DNA from: Bacillota bacterium
GTDB lineage: Bacteria > Bacillota > Sulfobacillia > JAJZIM01 > JAJZBP01
Reading direction: 5' to 3'
Length of the DNA stretch: 9,025 nt
Assembly (NCBI GenBank): GCA_021798855.1
Contig: JAJZBP010000072.1
Span: 1-9,025 of the forward strand
Shown here: one piece after another, positions 1-4,781 of the stretch
Layout: every line of letters starts with the position of its first letter
How positions within the stretch are numbered: the stretch's first letter is position 1
Made by a program: the position numbers and the translations under genes
The notes under the pieces: model-generated
The model's input: the letters and a program-made list of their open reading frames with translations, nothing else
Told to the model about the DNA's origin: nothing
The model's database searches: none

Positions 1-13
1 GGAGGTGGTCAGA

Positions 14-433
14 ATGACTCCGGAAGAGTGCGGGAAGTACATGGATGAGAAGATGGGCTTCGTTCCCAGGATGTTCACCACCATCAACCAGGTGGCCACG
101 GAACCCGGCAAAACCTTTGCCGACTTCTATGCTTCCATCTTTGGTGACGGTGCGCTCTCTCACAAGACCAAGGAATTAATTTTCACCGCCTGTGGCGTTT
201 CCTGGAAGTCGCCGCGTTGTCTAATCCACGTTATTCCAGCCATGAAGGCGGGCGCCACCCAGGGTGAGATCTTCGAAGCCGTGGCGGTGGGGATGATCGC
301 CGCCGGGTTTGTGCCCGGTGGGCCCGGAATTCCCTACGCTTTTGAGTACGCGCTGAAAGTTTTGGAAGTGGCCGGCAAGTACAGCAAGGGCGAGTCTTGG
401 GAGTACATGCAACCCCCGGAATTCCGCGGGTAA
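14..433 (+). CDS. Carboxymuconolactone decarboxylase / AhpD-like family protein
   Basis: A 139-residue protein of the CMD/AhpD fold, a small all-helical family that includes AhpD-type disulfide reductases and ring-opening decarboxylases. The recognisable core is the helix with ELIFTACG (about 54-61) followed by SPRCLIHVIPAMKAGAT (66-82), which matches the usual 'CxxC, then His, then A-x-K-A-G-A-T' block. A second helix pair, GEIFEAVAVGMIAAG, follows. The ATG at 14 is chosen because GGAGGTG at 1-7 lies 8 bases ahead of it; the in-frame GTG at 5 overlaps that site. The first redox cysteine is replaced by Ser66, and the position of the usual His (four after the second cysteine) is Val73, with a His at 72 instead. 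Thiol-disulfide or peroxidase chemistry therefore cannot be assumed. The gene is closed by its own hairpin and is probably not part of the cobalamin operon. Family is confident; function is unknown. Confidence 0.85.
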   Translation: MTPEECGKYMDEKMGFVPRMFTTINQVATEPGKTFADFYASIFGDGALSHKTKELIFTACGVSWKSPRCLIHVIPAMKAGATQGEIFEAVAVGMIAAGFVPGGPGIPYAFEYALKVLEVAGKYSKGESWEYMQPPEFRG

Positions 434-450
434 GGGGCGAGGACAACGGA

Positions 451-485
451 GGTGGGGGGAGGGCGAGAGCCCTCCCCCCACCATT
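451..485 (+). terminator. Rho-independent-type terminator hairpin after the CMD gene
   Basis: The arms at 451-464 (GGTGGGGGGAGGGC) and 469-482 (GCCCTCCCCCCACC) are perfectly complementary over 14 bases around a GAGA loop. The hairpin starts 17 bases after the CMD stop codon. Only ATTT follows it, so the U tract is poor, but the stem is very strong. It separates the CMD gene from cobU. Confidence 0.7.
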
Positions 486-492
486 TGAGATC

Positions 493-521
493 TTGCGGAG
501 CGGTCCGGCGACGATTATTAT
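493..521 (+). promoter_or_regulatory. Possible sigma-70-type promoter for cobU-cobQ
   Basis: TTGCGG at 493-498 and TATTAT at 516-521 are separated by 17 bases. The -10 box matches the consensus at five of six positions; the -35 box keeps only TTG plus weak similarity. It sits in the 68-base gap between the terminator and the cobU start and would give a leader of roughly 20 bases, too short for a riboswitch. It is plausible because the upstream hairpin should block read-through, but it rests on sequence matching alone. Confidence 0.4.
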
Positions 522-550
522 CGGAGGGGAAGCCGCCGGGGGGTGATTAT

Positions 551-1102
551 TTGGGTGAACTGATCCTGGTGACCGGAGGAAGTCGGAGCGGCAAGAGCGC
601 CTTCGCCGAAAAGTTGGCCGAAAGGTTGGCGGTCGGCCGCGGGGTGGTCTACCTGGCCACCGGTTCCGCGAGCGATCCGGAGATGGCGGAGCGGATCGCC
701 CAACATCGGCTGCGCCGGCCGCCGGACTGGGAGACGCTGGAGGTCGGCCCCGACCTGGACGGAGTCGTCGGCGCCCGGGTTTTGCGGGGGAAATGTCTGT
801 TGTTGGATTGCCTGACCGGTTGGATCGGCGCCCGCCTGGCCGAAGGCTGGCCGCGGCAGCGGGTGTTGGCTGGTGTCGAGGCTATGGAAGCGCGACTGGC
901 GGATGCCGACGCTCCCCGGGTGGTGGTGTCCGGGGAAGTGGGATGTGGCGTTGTGCCACCGACGCCCCTCGGGCGGGAATTCCGGGACGCGGTGGGGGAG
1001 GCCAACCAACGGCTGGCGGGTCGGGCGGGGGCGGTGTACCTGGTGGTGGCGGGAATGGCCTTAAATCTCAAAAAATACGCGGAGGATGAATTCGGGCGAT
1101 GA
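551..1102 (+). CDS. cobU: Adenosylcobinamide kinase / adenosylcobinamide-phosphate guanylyltransferase (CobU/CobP)
   Basis: A cytoplasmic bifunctional enzyme that phosphorylates the aminopropanol arm of adenosylcobinamide and then transfers GMP to give AdoCbi-GDP, the acceptor for the lower ligand. The 183-residue length is typical. Visible features: the Walker A loop GGSRSGKS (9-16); EMAERIAQHRLRRP (44-57), whose His52 aligns with the guanylylated histidine known from Salmonella CobU; the Walker B-like segment LLLDCLTGWIGARL (83-96); SGEVGCGVVP (127-136); GREFRDAVGEANQRLA (141-156); and VVAGMALNLK (165-174). The frame is open back to 452, but that extension runs through the terminator hairpin. 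The TTG at 551 gives the family's normal N-terminus and is preceded by GGGGGGTGAT at 538-547, so it is preferred. The stop overlaps the cobQ start by four bases (ATGA). Confidence 0.95.
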   Translation: MGELILVTGGSRSGKSAFAEKLAERLAVGRGVVYLATGSASDPEMAERIAQHRLRRPPDWETLEVGPDLDGVVGARVLRGKCLLLDCLTGWIGARLAEGWPRQRVLAGVEAMEARLADADAPRVVVSGEVGCGVVPPTPLGREFRDAVGEANQRLAGRAGAVYLVVAGMALNLKKYAEDEFGR

Positions 1103-2643
1103 CAGCCAACAAAACGGGTCGGGCCCGCGCGATCATGTTGCAGGGAACCTCCTCCCACGTGGGCAAATCACTGCTTGCAGCGGCTTTGTGTCGTATTTTT
1201 CGGCAGGACGGCCACCGGGTGGCCCCCTTCAAGGCACAGAACATGGCTTTAAACGCCTACGTCACGGTCGACGGAGGCGAGATCGGACGAGCCCAGGGCC
1301 TCCAGGCCGAGGCCGCCGGCGTGGCGGCCACCGTCGAAATGAATCCAATTTTGCTCAAACCAAAGGGAGAGAACCTGGCCGAGGTCATCCTGCGCGGGAA
1401 GTCGGCCGGCGATTACTCCGCCGTCGGCTACCGGCGGGAGTTCCTGCCGCGGGCGAGGGCGGAGGTGGCGACCGCCTACGGCGCGTTGGCGGCGGTTTAT
1501 CGGGTGTTGGTGATCGAAGGCGCCGGCAGCCCGGCGGAGGTCAACCTGCGGGAGGGGGACATCGCCAACATGTTCACGGCGGAACTGGCCGGTGCGCCCG
1601 TCCTCCTGATCGGCGACATCGACCGGGGCGGGGTTCTGGCCTCTCTGGTGGGAACGCTGGAACTGCTGACCGCGGACGAACGCGCCCGCGTCAAAGGACT
1701 GGTCATCAACAAATTCCGGGGTGACTTCACCCTCTTGGAGCCGGCCCTGACCTTCCTGCGCGAGCGCACCGGGCTGCCCGTCCTGGGGGTGATTCCCCAC
1801 CTGGGGAACGTTGGCCTGGAGGAGGAGGATTCCCTGGGGGTGGCGCACAGCCTGCCGACCCGGGACGCCGCCGGACGCGAACCCGGCGTGGACGTGGCCG
1901 TGGTCAACTTCCCTCACCTGTCCAACTTCAGCGACCTTGACCCTCTGGGGCTTGAACCCGGTCTGGGTGTGCGCTACGTGTCCGAGCCGCAGCGGTTGGG
2001 GCGACCGACCGCCGTCCTCCTGCCGGGCAGCAAGAACACCGTTCAGGACCTGGCCTACCTGGAGGCGTCGGGCCTGGCCCGGGCCATCCGGGAACTGGCC
2101 GAGGCCGGAACCGAAGTGGTGGGGCTTTGCGGCGGCTACCAGACCTTGGGCGAGACCCTGCATGACCCGGAGGGCTGGGAGGATCACCCAGGTTCCTGTG
2201 CCGGTCTGGGACTTTTGCCCGCGGAAACCGTCTTCGGCCAAGAAAAAACGACGGTGCGCACCCGGGCCGCCGCGGAGGGCGTCGGTTTCCTCGCTGGGTC
2301 GGGAGGCGGGCAGGTGGAGGGGTACGAGATTCACCGGGGTCAGACCCATTTGGGGGCGGGCTCACGCCCGCTGTTTCGGGACGGGAGCGGGCGAGTCCTC
2401 GGGGCTGTGACCGCCGGAGGCGGGGTCTGGGGCACCTACCTCCACGGCCTTTGGGAGAACGACTGGTTCCGGCGCACCTGGCATAACCACCTGCGGGAAA
2501 AGGTCGGCCTCCTCCCCCTGGCCGGGGAGCCGTCATCCTGGGTCGCCGTGCGGGAAGAGCGGTTGGATCACCTGGCCGCGGTGGTGCGGGAACACCTGAA
2601 CATACCGGCCGTCTACGGGATGTTGAAGGAAGGCGGAAACTGA
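1099..2643 (+). CDS. cobQ: Adenosylcobyric acid synthase, glutamine-hydrolysing (CobQ/CbiP)
   Basis: Uses ATP and glutamine to amidate the b, d, e and g carboxylates of adenosylcobyrinic acid a,c-diamide, giving adenosylcobyric acid. At 514 residues it is the normal length. The N-terminal half is a dethiobiotin-synthetase-like P-loop domain: IMLQGTSSHVGKS (12-24), FKAQNMALNAYVT (44-56), VIEGAGSPAEVNL (138-150) and IGDIDRGG (171-178). The C-terminal half is a class I glutamine amidotransferase domain: VVGLCGGYQTLG (340-351) with nucleophile Cys344, GYEIHRGQT (408-416), and WGTYLHGLWEN (444-454) with the expected catalytic His449. The ATG at 1099 overlaps the cobU stop, which suggests translational coupling; a GGAGG at 1081-1085 is 13 bases away and looks rather distant. 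The gene is symbolised cobQ or cbiP depending on the nomenclature. It is the last recognisable gene before a 323-base gap. Confidence 0.97.
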   Translation: MTANKTGRARAIMLQGTSSHVGKSLLAAALCRIFRQDGHRVAPFKAQNMALNAYVTVDGGEIGRAQGLQAEAAGVAATVEMNPILLKPKGENLAEVILRGKSAGDYSAVGYRREFLPRARAEVATAYGALAAVYRVLVIEGAGSPAEVNLREGDIANMFTAELAGAPVLLIGDIDRGGVLASLVGTLELLTADERARVKGLVINKFRGDFTLLEPALTFLRERTGLPVLGVIPHLGNVGLEEEDSLGVAHSLPTRDAAGREPGVDVAVVNFPHLSNFSDLDPLGLEPGLGVRYVSEPQRLGRPTAVLLPGSKNTVQDLAYLEASGLARAIRELAEAGTEVVGLCGGYQTLGETLHDPEGWEDHPGSCAGLGLLPAETVFGQEKTTVRTRAAAEGVGFLAGSGGGQVEGYEIHRGQTHLGAGSRPLFRDGSGRVLGAVTAGGGVWGTYLHGLWENDWFRRTWHNHLREKVGLLPLAGEPSSWVAVREERLDHLAAVVREHLNIPAVYGMLKEGGN

Positions 2644-2650
2644 TTTCCCG

Positions 2651-2678
2651 GCCGGTCGGACCGCAGTCGGTCGCCGGC
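2651..2678 (+). other. Stem-loop directly after the cobQ stop
   Basis: The outer arms GCCGG (2651-2655) and CCGGC (2674-2678) enclose the inner arms GACCG (2659-2663) and CGGTC (2668-2672), with a CAGT loop and a small internal loop (TCG opposite G). It begins 7 bases after the TGA. No U tract follows, so it may be a 3'-end stabiliser or part of a longer terminator region rather than an intrinsic terminator. Confidence 0.45.
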
Positions 2679-2805
2679 GTGGCAACTCGGCGGCGGATTT
2701 GCCCCCCGTGATGCCAACGACAACCAGGGGAATTGCACCACGCCGTCTCCCGTCCACCCAAGGCTTCTTAAATCGGCCCGGACGTCATGATCGCGCTCCT
2801 TGCGG

Positions 2806-2863
2806 AAAACGGGCCAAATTCTTGAACCATCGTTGTTGGCTCTGAGCCTCGGCCCGATTTTTT
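2806..2863 (+). terminator. Possible intrinsic terminator downstream of cobQ
   Basis: AAAA plus CGGGCC (2806-2815) pairs with GGCCCG (2851-2856) and, after one bulged A, with the following T run (2858-2861). The T run continues to 2863, giving a GC-rich stem followed by U residues. The 35-base loop holds a small internal GGCT-CTG-AGCC hairpin (2838-2848). The wide loop makes this less certain than the terminators at 451 and 3780. The CGGGCC arm can instead pair with an upstream GGCCCG at 2775-2780. Confidence 0.4.
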
Positions 2864-2893
2864 CCTTGGGCCCCGGGAATCAAGGGGAAATCG
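2855..2893 (+). repeat. Imperfect inverted repeat (alternative hairpin)
   Basis: The left arm 2855-2868 (CGATTTTTTCCTTG) pairs with the right arm 2881-2893 (CAAGGGGAAATCG) over 13 base pairs, with one bulged T and two G-U pairs, around a 12-base loop. It shares bases with the 3' arm and U tract of the possible terminator just upstream, so the two structures cannot form together. Confidence 0.4.
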
Positions 2894-2966
2894 CCGGAAT
2901 AGTCGGGAAAACGACGGTTGCATTTTTGTGCCCAAGTGGTAGGGTGGGGTCAGGAGGTGATGGGCG

Positions 2967-3344
2967 ATGTCCTTGCCGGGGGTCGGTTCCAACAGCGGTG
3001 CTGCTTGGGTGCCGCGGGTGATGACCGGGGAAACCGGAAACAAGACCACGGAGGCTGCGACCGCAGCGGGAGGCGCGCCGCCGGTGGCGCAAAGCCAGCC
3101 CGGTTCCAACGTGGGCGACACCTTCACCCAAAGCATTCCGCCCAAAAGAAACCACGTCATCTATGGACCAAACGGCAGTCTGACGATGGTCGGCGCGGAG
3201 GGCCGGAGCTACCAACCGGCGCGGGGAGCGGGCGCCCCGGCGGCGCCGACGGCGAACGCGGGCGGCAACCAAGCGCCGGGAACCGCGCAGGTTCAGGTGG
3301 AGACGGGGGCAAAAACCGTGGTCAACGCCCAGACGCAGCCTTAG
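2967..3344 (+). CDS. Hypothetical low-complexity protein, 125 residues
   Basis: I do not recognise this protein. The start is well supported: a full AGGAGGTGAT at 2952-2961 lies 5 bases before the ATG, and third codon positions are GC-rich as in the neighbouring genes. The product has no cysteine, no signal peptide and no membrane segment. It is rich in Ala, Gly, Pro, Thr, Asn and Gln, especially at 21-50 and 84-125, and is probably disordered there. One ordered-looking core stands out: KRNHVIYGPNGSLTMVGAEG (60-79). It lies between cobQ and the riboswitch promoter, on the same strand, with possible terminators on both sides, so it looks like a single-gene unit rather than a member of the cobalamin operon. 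A link to cobalamin is not shown by the sequence. A longer overlapping frame (2918-3487) lacks this ribosome site and is rejected. Confidence 0.65.
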   Translation: MSLPGVGSNSGAAWVPRVMTGETGNKTTEAATAAGGAPPVAQSQPGSNVGDTFTQSIPPKRNHVIYGPNGSLTMVGAEGRSYQPARGAGAPAAPTANAGGNQAPGTAQVQVETGAKTVVNAQTQP

Positions 3345-3378
3345 AAATTTGCCGGCGAGAAAACAGTGATTTTTATGG

Positions 3379-3414
3379 AGTTCCCTTTTCCTTGCCGGGA
3401 AAAGGGAGCTTTGG
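3379..3414 (+). terminator. Possible terminator after the orphan gene
   Basis: TCCCTTTTCC (3382-3391) and GGAAAAGGGA (3398-3407) are perfect complements around the loop TTGCCG. The stem extends through T-G, G-C and A-T pairs to 3379 and 3410, giving 13 pairs. The 3' tail is only TTTGG, so termination would be weak. It starts 34 bases after the TAG of the 125-residue gene. Confidence 0.45.
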
Positions 3415-3434
3415 TGTGTGCGGACTTGTGCGAA

Positions 3435-3512
3435 GGCGAACCGTTCCTTCTCCACCGGCCGCTTTGCAGTTACACCACAACCCATGACGCTCGGTTCGCC
3501 GCCAAGGGCGGC
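3435..3512 (+). repeat. Nested inverted repeats before the cbi promoter
   Basis: GGCGAACCG (3435-3443) is the exact complement of CGGTTCGCC (3492-3500), with 48 bases between. The right arm overlaps a second tight hairpin, GCCGCC (3498-3503), AAG, GGCGGC (3507-3512). Only one of the two can form at a time. No coding frame here has a credible start. Role unknown: it may be the trailing RNA of the orphan gene or a barrier before the riboswitch promoter. Confidence 0.4.
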
Positions 3513-3538
3513 TTCCGTGCTTTAATCGTCAACTTGGC

Positions 3539-3567
3539 TTGTCTTGGCTCATCCAATCCGCTATAAT
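3539..3567 (+). promoter_or_regulatory. Promoter of the riboswitch-cbiBADETL operon
   Basis: TTGTCT (3539-3544) and a perfect TATAAT (3562-3567) are spaced by 17 bases, a textbook sigma-70/sigma-A arrangement. Transcription would start near 3574, about 10 bases before the riboswitch P1 helix, which fits a riboswitch leader of about 260 bases ahead of cbiB. Confidence 0.75.
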
Positions 3568-3583
3568 ACGCTCATCCAACCGA

Positions 3584-3746
3584 AAAGCTGCCAGCGGGTT
3601 TAAAGGGAATCGGGTGCAAAGCCCGAGCGGTGCCGCCACTGTAACCGGGTAGCCTTCCGGACCACTGGGGATAGTATCCCTGGGAAGGGCCGGAAAAAGG
3701 CGATGATCCGGGAGTCAGGAGACCTGCCCGATGGTAGTCCAGCTTT
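3584..3746 (+). promoter_or_regulatory. Cobalamin (B12) riboswitch aptamer
   Basis: The leader RNA carries the conserved elements of the cobalamin riboswitch family in order. These are AGGGAATC (3604-3611); a perfect 5-bp hairpin TCGGG/CCCGA (3610-3614 with 3622-3626); GCGGTGCCGCCACTGTAA (3627-3644); the CCACTGGGGATAGTATCCC and TGGGAAGG segments (3662-3688); and the B12 box GAGTCAGGAGACCTGCC (3712-3728), which matches the published consensus at every position. Closing helices are visible: GCGGGT (3594-3599) with ACCTGC (3722-3727), CTGCCA (3588-3593) with TGGTAG (3732-3737), and AAAG (3584-3587) with CTTT (3743-3746). Known members bind adenosyl- or methylcobalamin-type ligands and lower expression when bound. 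Its place just ahead of cbiB implies feedback control of the whole cbi operon. The preferred ligand form cannot be told from sequence by eye. Confidence 0.96.
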
Positions 3747-3761
3747 CCGCCTTCGTGCAAA

Positions 3762-3784
3762 GGGGGAACGGATTACGTTCCTCC
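3762..3784 (+). promoter_or_regulatory. Antiterminator hairpin of the riboswitch expression platform
   Basis: GGGGGAACG (3762-3770) pairs with CGTTCCTCC (3776-3784) over nine base pairs (one G-U) around GATTA. Its right arm covers 3780-3784, which are also the first five bases of the terminator's left arm, so the two hairpins exclude each other. This is the expected 'on' structure without ligand. How ligand binding opens it is not obvious, because no strong helix between P1 and GGGGG was found. Confidence 0.65.
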
Positions 3785-3813
3785 GTATGTACCCAAACGG
3801 AGGTTTTTGTTTT
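3780..3813 (+). terminator. Riboswitch-controlled intrinsic terminator
   Basis: CCTCCGT (3780-3786) and ACGGAGG (3797-3803) form a 7-bp stem with a 10-base loop, followed at once by TTTTTGTTTT. This is a classical Rho-independent terminator placed between the aptamer and cbiB. It is the expected 'off' output when cobalamin is bound. Its right arm also contains GGAGG, a possible ribosome binding site. Confidence 0.85.
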
Positions 3814-3840
3814 ATGAACCGGGGGACAGGTCTTTGTTAG
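3814..3840 (+). other. Possible 8-codon upstream reading frame (MNRGTGLC)
   Basis: An ATG at 3814 opens an eight-codon frame ending at TAG 3838-3840. The GGAGG at 3799-3803 lies 10 bases before it. Its stop overlaps the TTG proposed as the cbiB start (TTGTTAG), an arrangement typical of translational coupling. It may be chance; no other evidence supports translation. Confidence 0.25.
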
Positions 3841-4781
3841 GACTGGAGGTGCTTTTGGCTTATCTGCTGGACCGGTTGTTCGGCGACCCCACCTGGTTGC
3901 CACACCCGGTGGTCGCCATGGGGGCGAGCGTTTCCCGGCTGGAAAAGTGGCTTCTCCCCGCCGCCGGGGGCGTCGAAAGCCACGAGCGCCGCAACGGCGC
4001 CGTTTTGGTCGGAGCGGTGGTGGCCGGCACCGGCTTGGCCGGATGGGGCCTTTTGCGCTTGGCCGACTTGGTTTATCCGCCGGCTCAGTTCGCCGTCTCG
4101 GTGCTCCTGATCGCGACCACCGTGGCTTCCAAGGGATTGGCCGGGGCGGGAATGGAGATCTTCCGGGCGACGGAGGCGGGCCGGTTGCCGGAGGCGCGGG
4201 AGAAGCTCGCCCGCATCGTGGGGCGGGACAGCGCCGGCCTACCGGAACCCGAGGTGGTCAGGGGGACCGTGGAGACCGTGGCCGAGAATACGGTGGACGC
4301 GGTGGTGGCGCCGCTTTTTTACGCCCTTTTGGGAGGGGCGCCCCTGGCCTTGGTTTACCGGGCGATCAACACCATGGATTCCATGTTGGGATACCGTAAC
4401 GAAAGATACCGGCATTTCGGTTGGGCGGCGGCCAGGCTGGACGATTTGGCCAACTATGTTCCGGCTCGCCTGGGCGGTATCATCCTGTGCCTTTTGGCTC
4501 CGCTGGCCGGGGGAACCTGGGGCGAGGCGTTTTCCGTTTGGCGGCGTGACGCCCGAGCCCATCCCAGCCCCAACAGCGGGCATCCCGAGGCCGCGGTTGC
4601 CGGAGCCTTGGGGGTGCGGCTGGGCGGAGTCAACTACTACCAGGGGGTTGCCAACGTGCGGCCGTACCTGGGAAACGACGGACCCGAAATCGCGCCGGCG
4701 GCGATTACCGCAGCGATCCGTTTGATGTCCCTGGCCGGATACGTCACGGCTTTGGGCGGCTTTTTGCTGGTGTCCCTGTGA
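3834..4781 (+). CDS. cbiB: Adenosylcobinamide-phosphate synthase, membrane protein (CbiB/CobD)
   Basis: Joins the aminopropanol (phosphate) arm to adenosylcobyric acid. The family is an integral membrane protein, and this 315-residue product fits. Conserved blocks: LLDRLFGDPTWLPHPV (11-26), VAENTVDAVVAPLFYALLGG (149-168), NTMDSMLGYRNERY (179-192), RLDDLANYVPARL (201-213) and SPNSGHPEAAVAGALGVRLGG (245-265). Hydrophobic stretches near 56-80, 86-98, 155-175, 213-227 and 297-314 are likely membrane segments. Start choice: the frame is open from TTG 3807, but that codon lies in the terminator's U tract only three bases after GGAGG. The TTG at 3834, with GGGGG(ACAGG) at 3821-3830, gives the usual family N-terminus. 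It is the first gene behind the cobalamin riboswitch, and its stop overlaps the cbiA start by four bases (GTGA). Confidence 0.95.
   Translation: MLGLEVLLAYLLDRLFGDPTWLPHPVVAMGASVSRLEKWLLPAAGGVESHERRNGAVLVGAVVAGTGLAGWGLLRLADLVYPPAQFAVSVLLIATTVASKGLAGAGMEIFRATEAGRLPEAREKLARIVGRDSAGLPEPEVVRGTVETVAENTVDAVVAPLFYALLGGAPLALVYRAINTMDSMLGYRNERYRHFGWAAARLDDLANYVPARLGGIILCLLAPLAGGTWGEAFSVWRRDARAHPSPNSGHPEAAVAGALGVRLGGVNYYQGVANVRPYLGNDGPEIAPAAITAAIRLMSLAGYVTALGGFLLVSL

Larger units (their letters stand above)
2644..2966 (+). other. Gene-free, hairpin-rich region between cobQ and the orphan gene
   Basis: About 320 bases with no supportable gene on either strand. A hairpin lies just after the cobQ stop (2651-2678), a possible terminator at 2806-2863, and an alternative hairpin at 2855-2893. 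The stretch ends with the strong ribosome binding site AGGAGGTGAT at 2952-2961. A weak promoter-like pair (TTGCAT at 2918, TAGGGT at 2940) was seen but is not convincing. The region could be the cobQ 3' end plus a leader for the downstream gene. No known riboswitch consensus was recognised here. Confidence 0.5.

Noticed and set aside
452..550. N-terminal extension of the CobU frame back to 452
   Set aside because: It runs through the perfect terminator hairpin, encodes no family sequence, and the TTG at 551 has a good ribosome site and the normal CobU N-terminus.
1249..2349. Long minus-strand frame (366 codons) opposite cobQ
   Set aside because: It is antisense to a confidently identified gene, has low-complexity composition typical of frames opposite GC-rich codons, and shows no family motif.
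2936..2955. T-box-like AGGGTGG element
   Set aside because: The ACCGCG that should follow is absent and no specifier stem or terminator pair fits, so the resemblance is taken as chance.
2768..3160. Minus-strand frame of 130 codons across the intergenic region
   Set aside because: No ribosome site or recognisable domain; it overlaps hairpins and the better supported plus-strand gene.
2918..3487. 189-codon frame overlapping the 125-residue orphan
   Set aside because: It has no ribosome site at its start and runs through the hairpin at 3379-3410; the frame starting at 2967 has the perfect AGGAGGTGAT.
3366..3566. 66-codon frame between the orphan gene and the riboswitch
   Set aside because: No ribosome site; it covers a terminator-like hairpin, inverted repeats and most of the cbi promoter.
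3807..3833. Earlier TTG start for cbiB
   Set aside because: The codon lies in the terminator U tract, only three bases after GGAGG, and adds residues not typical of the family.
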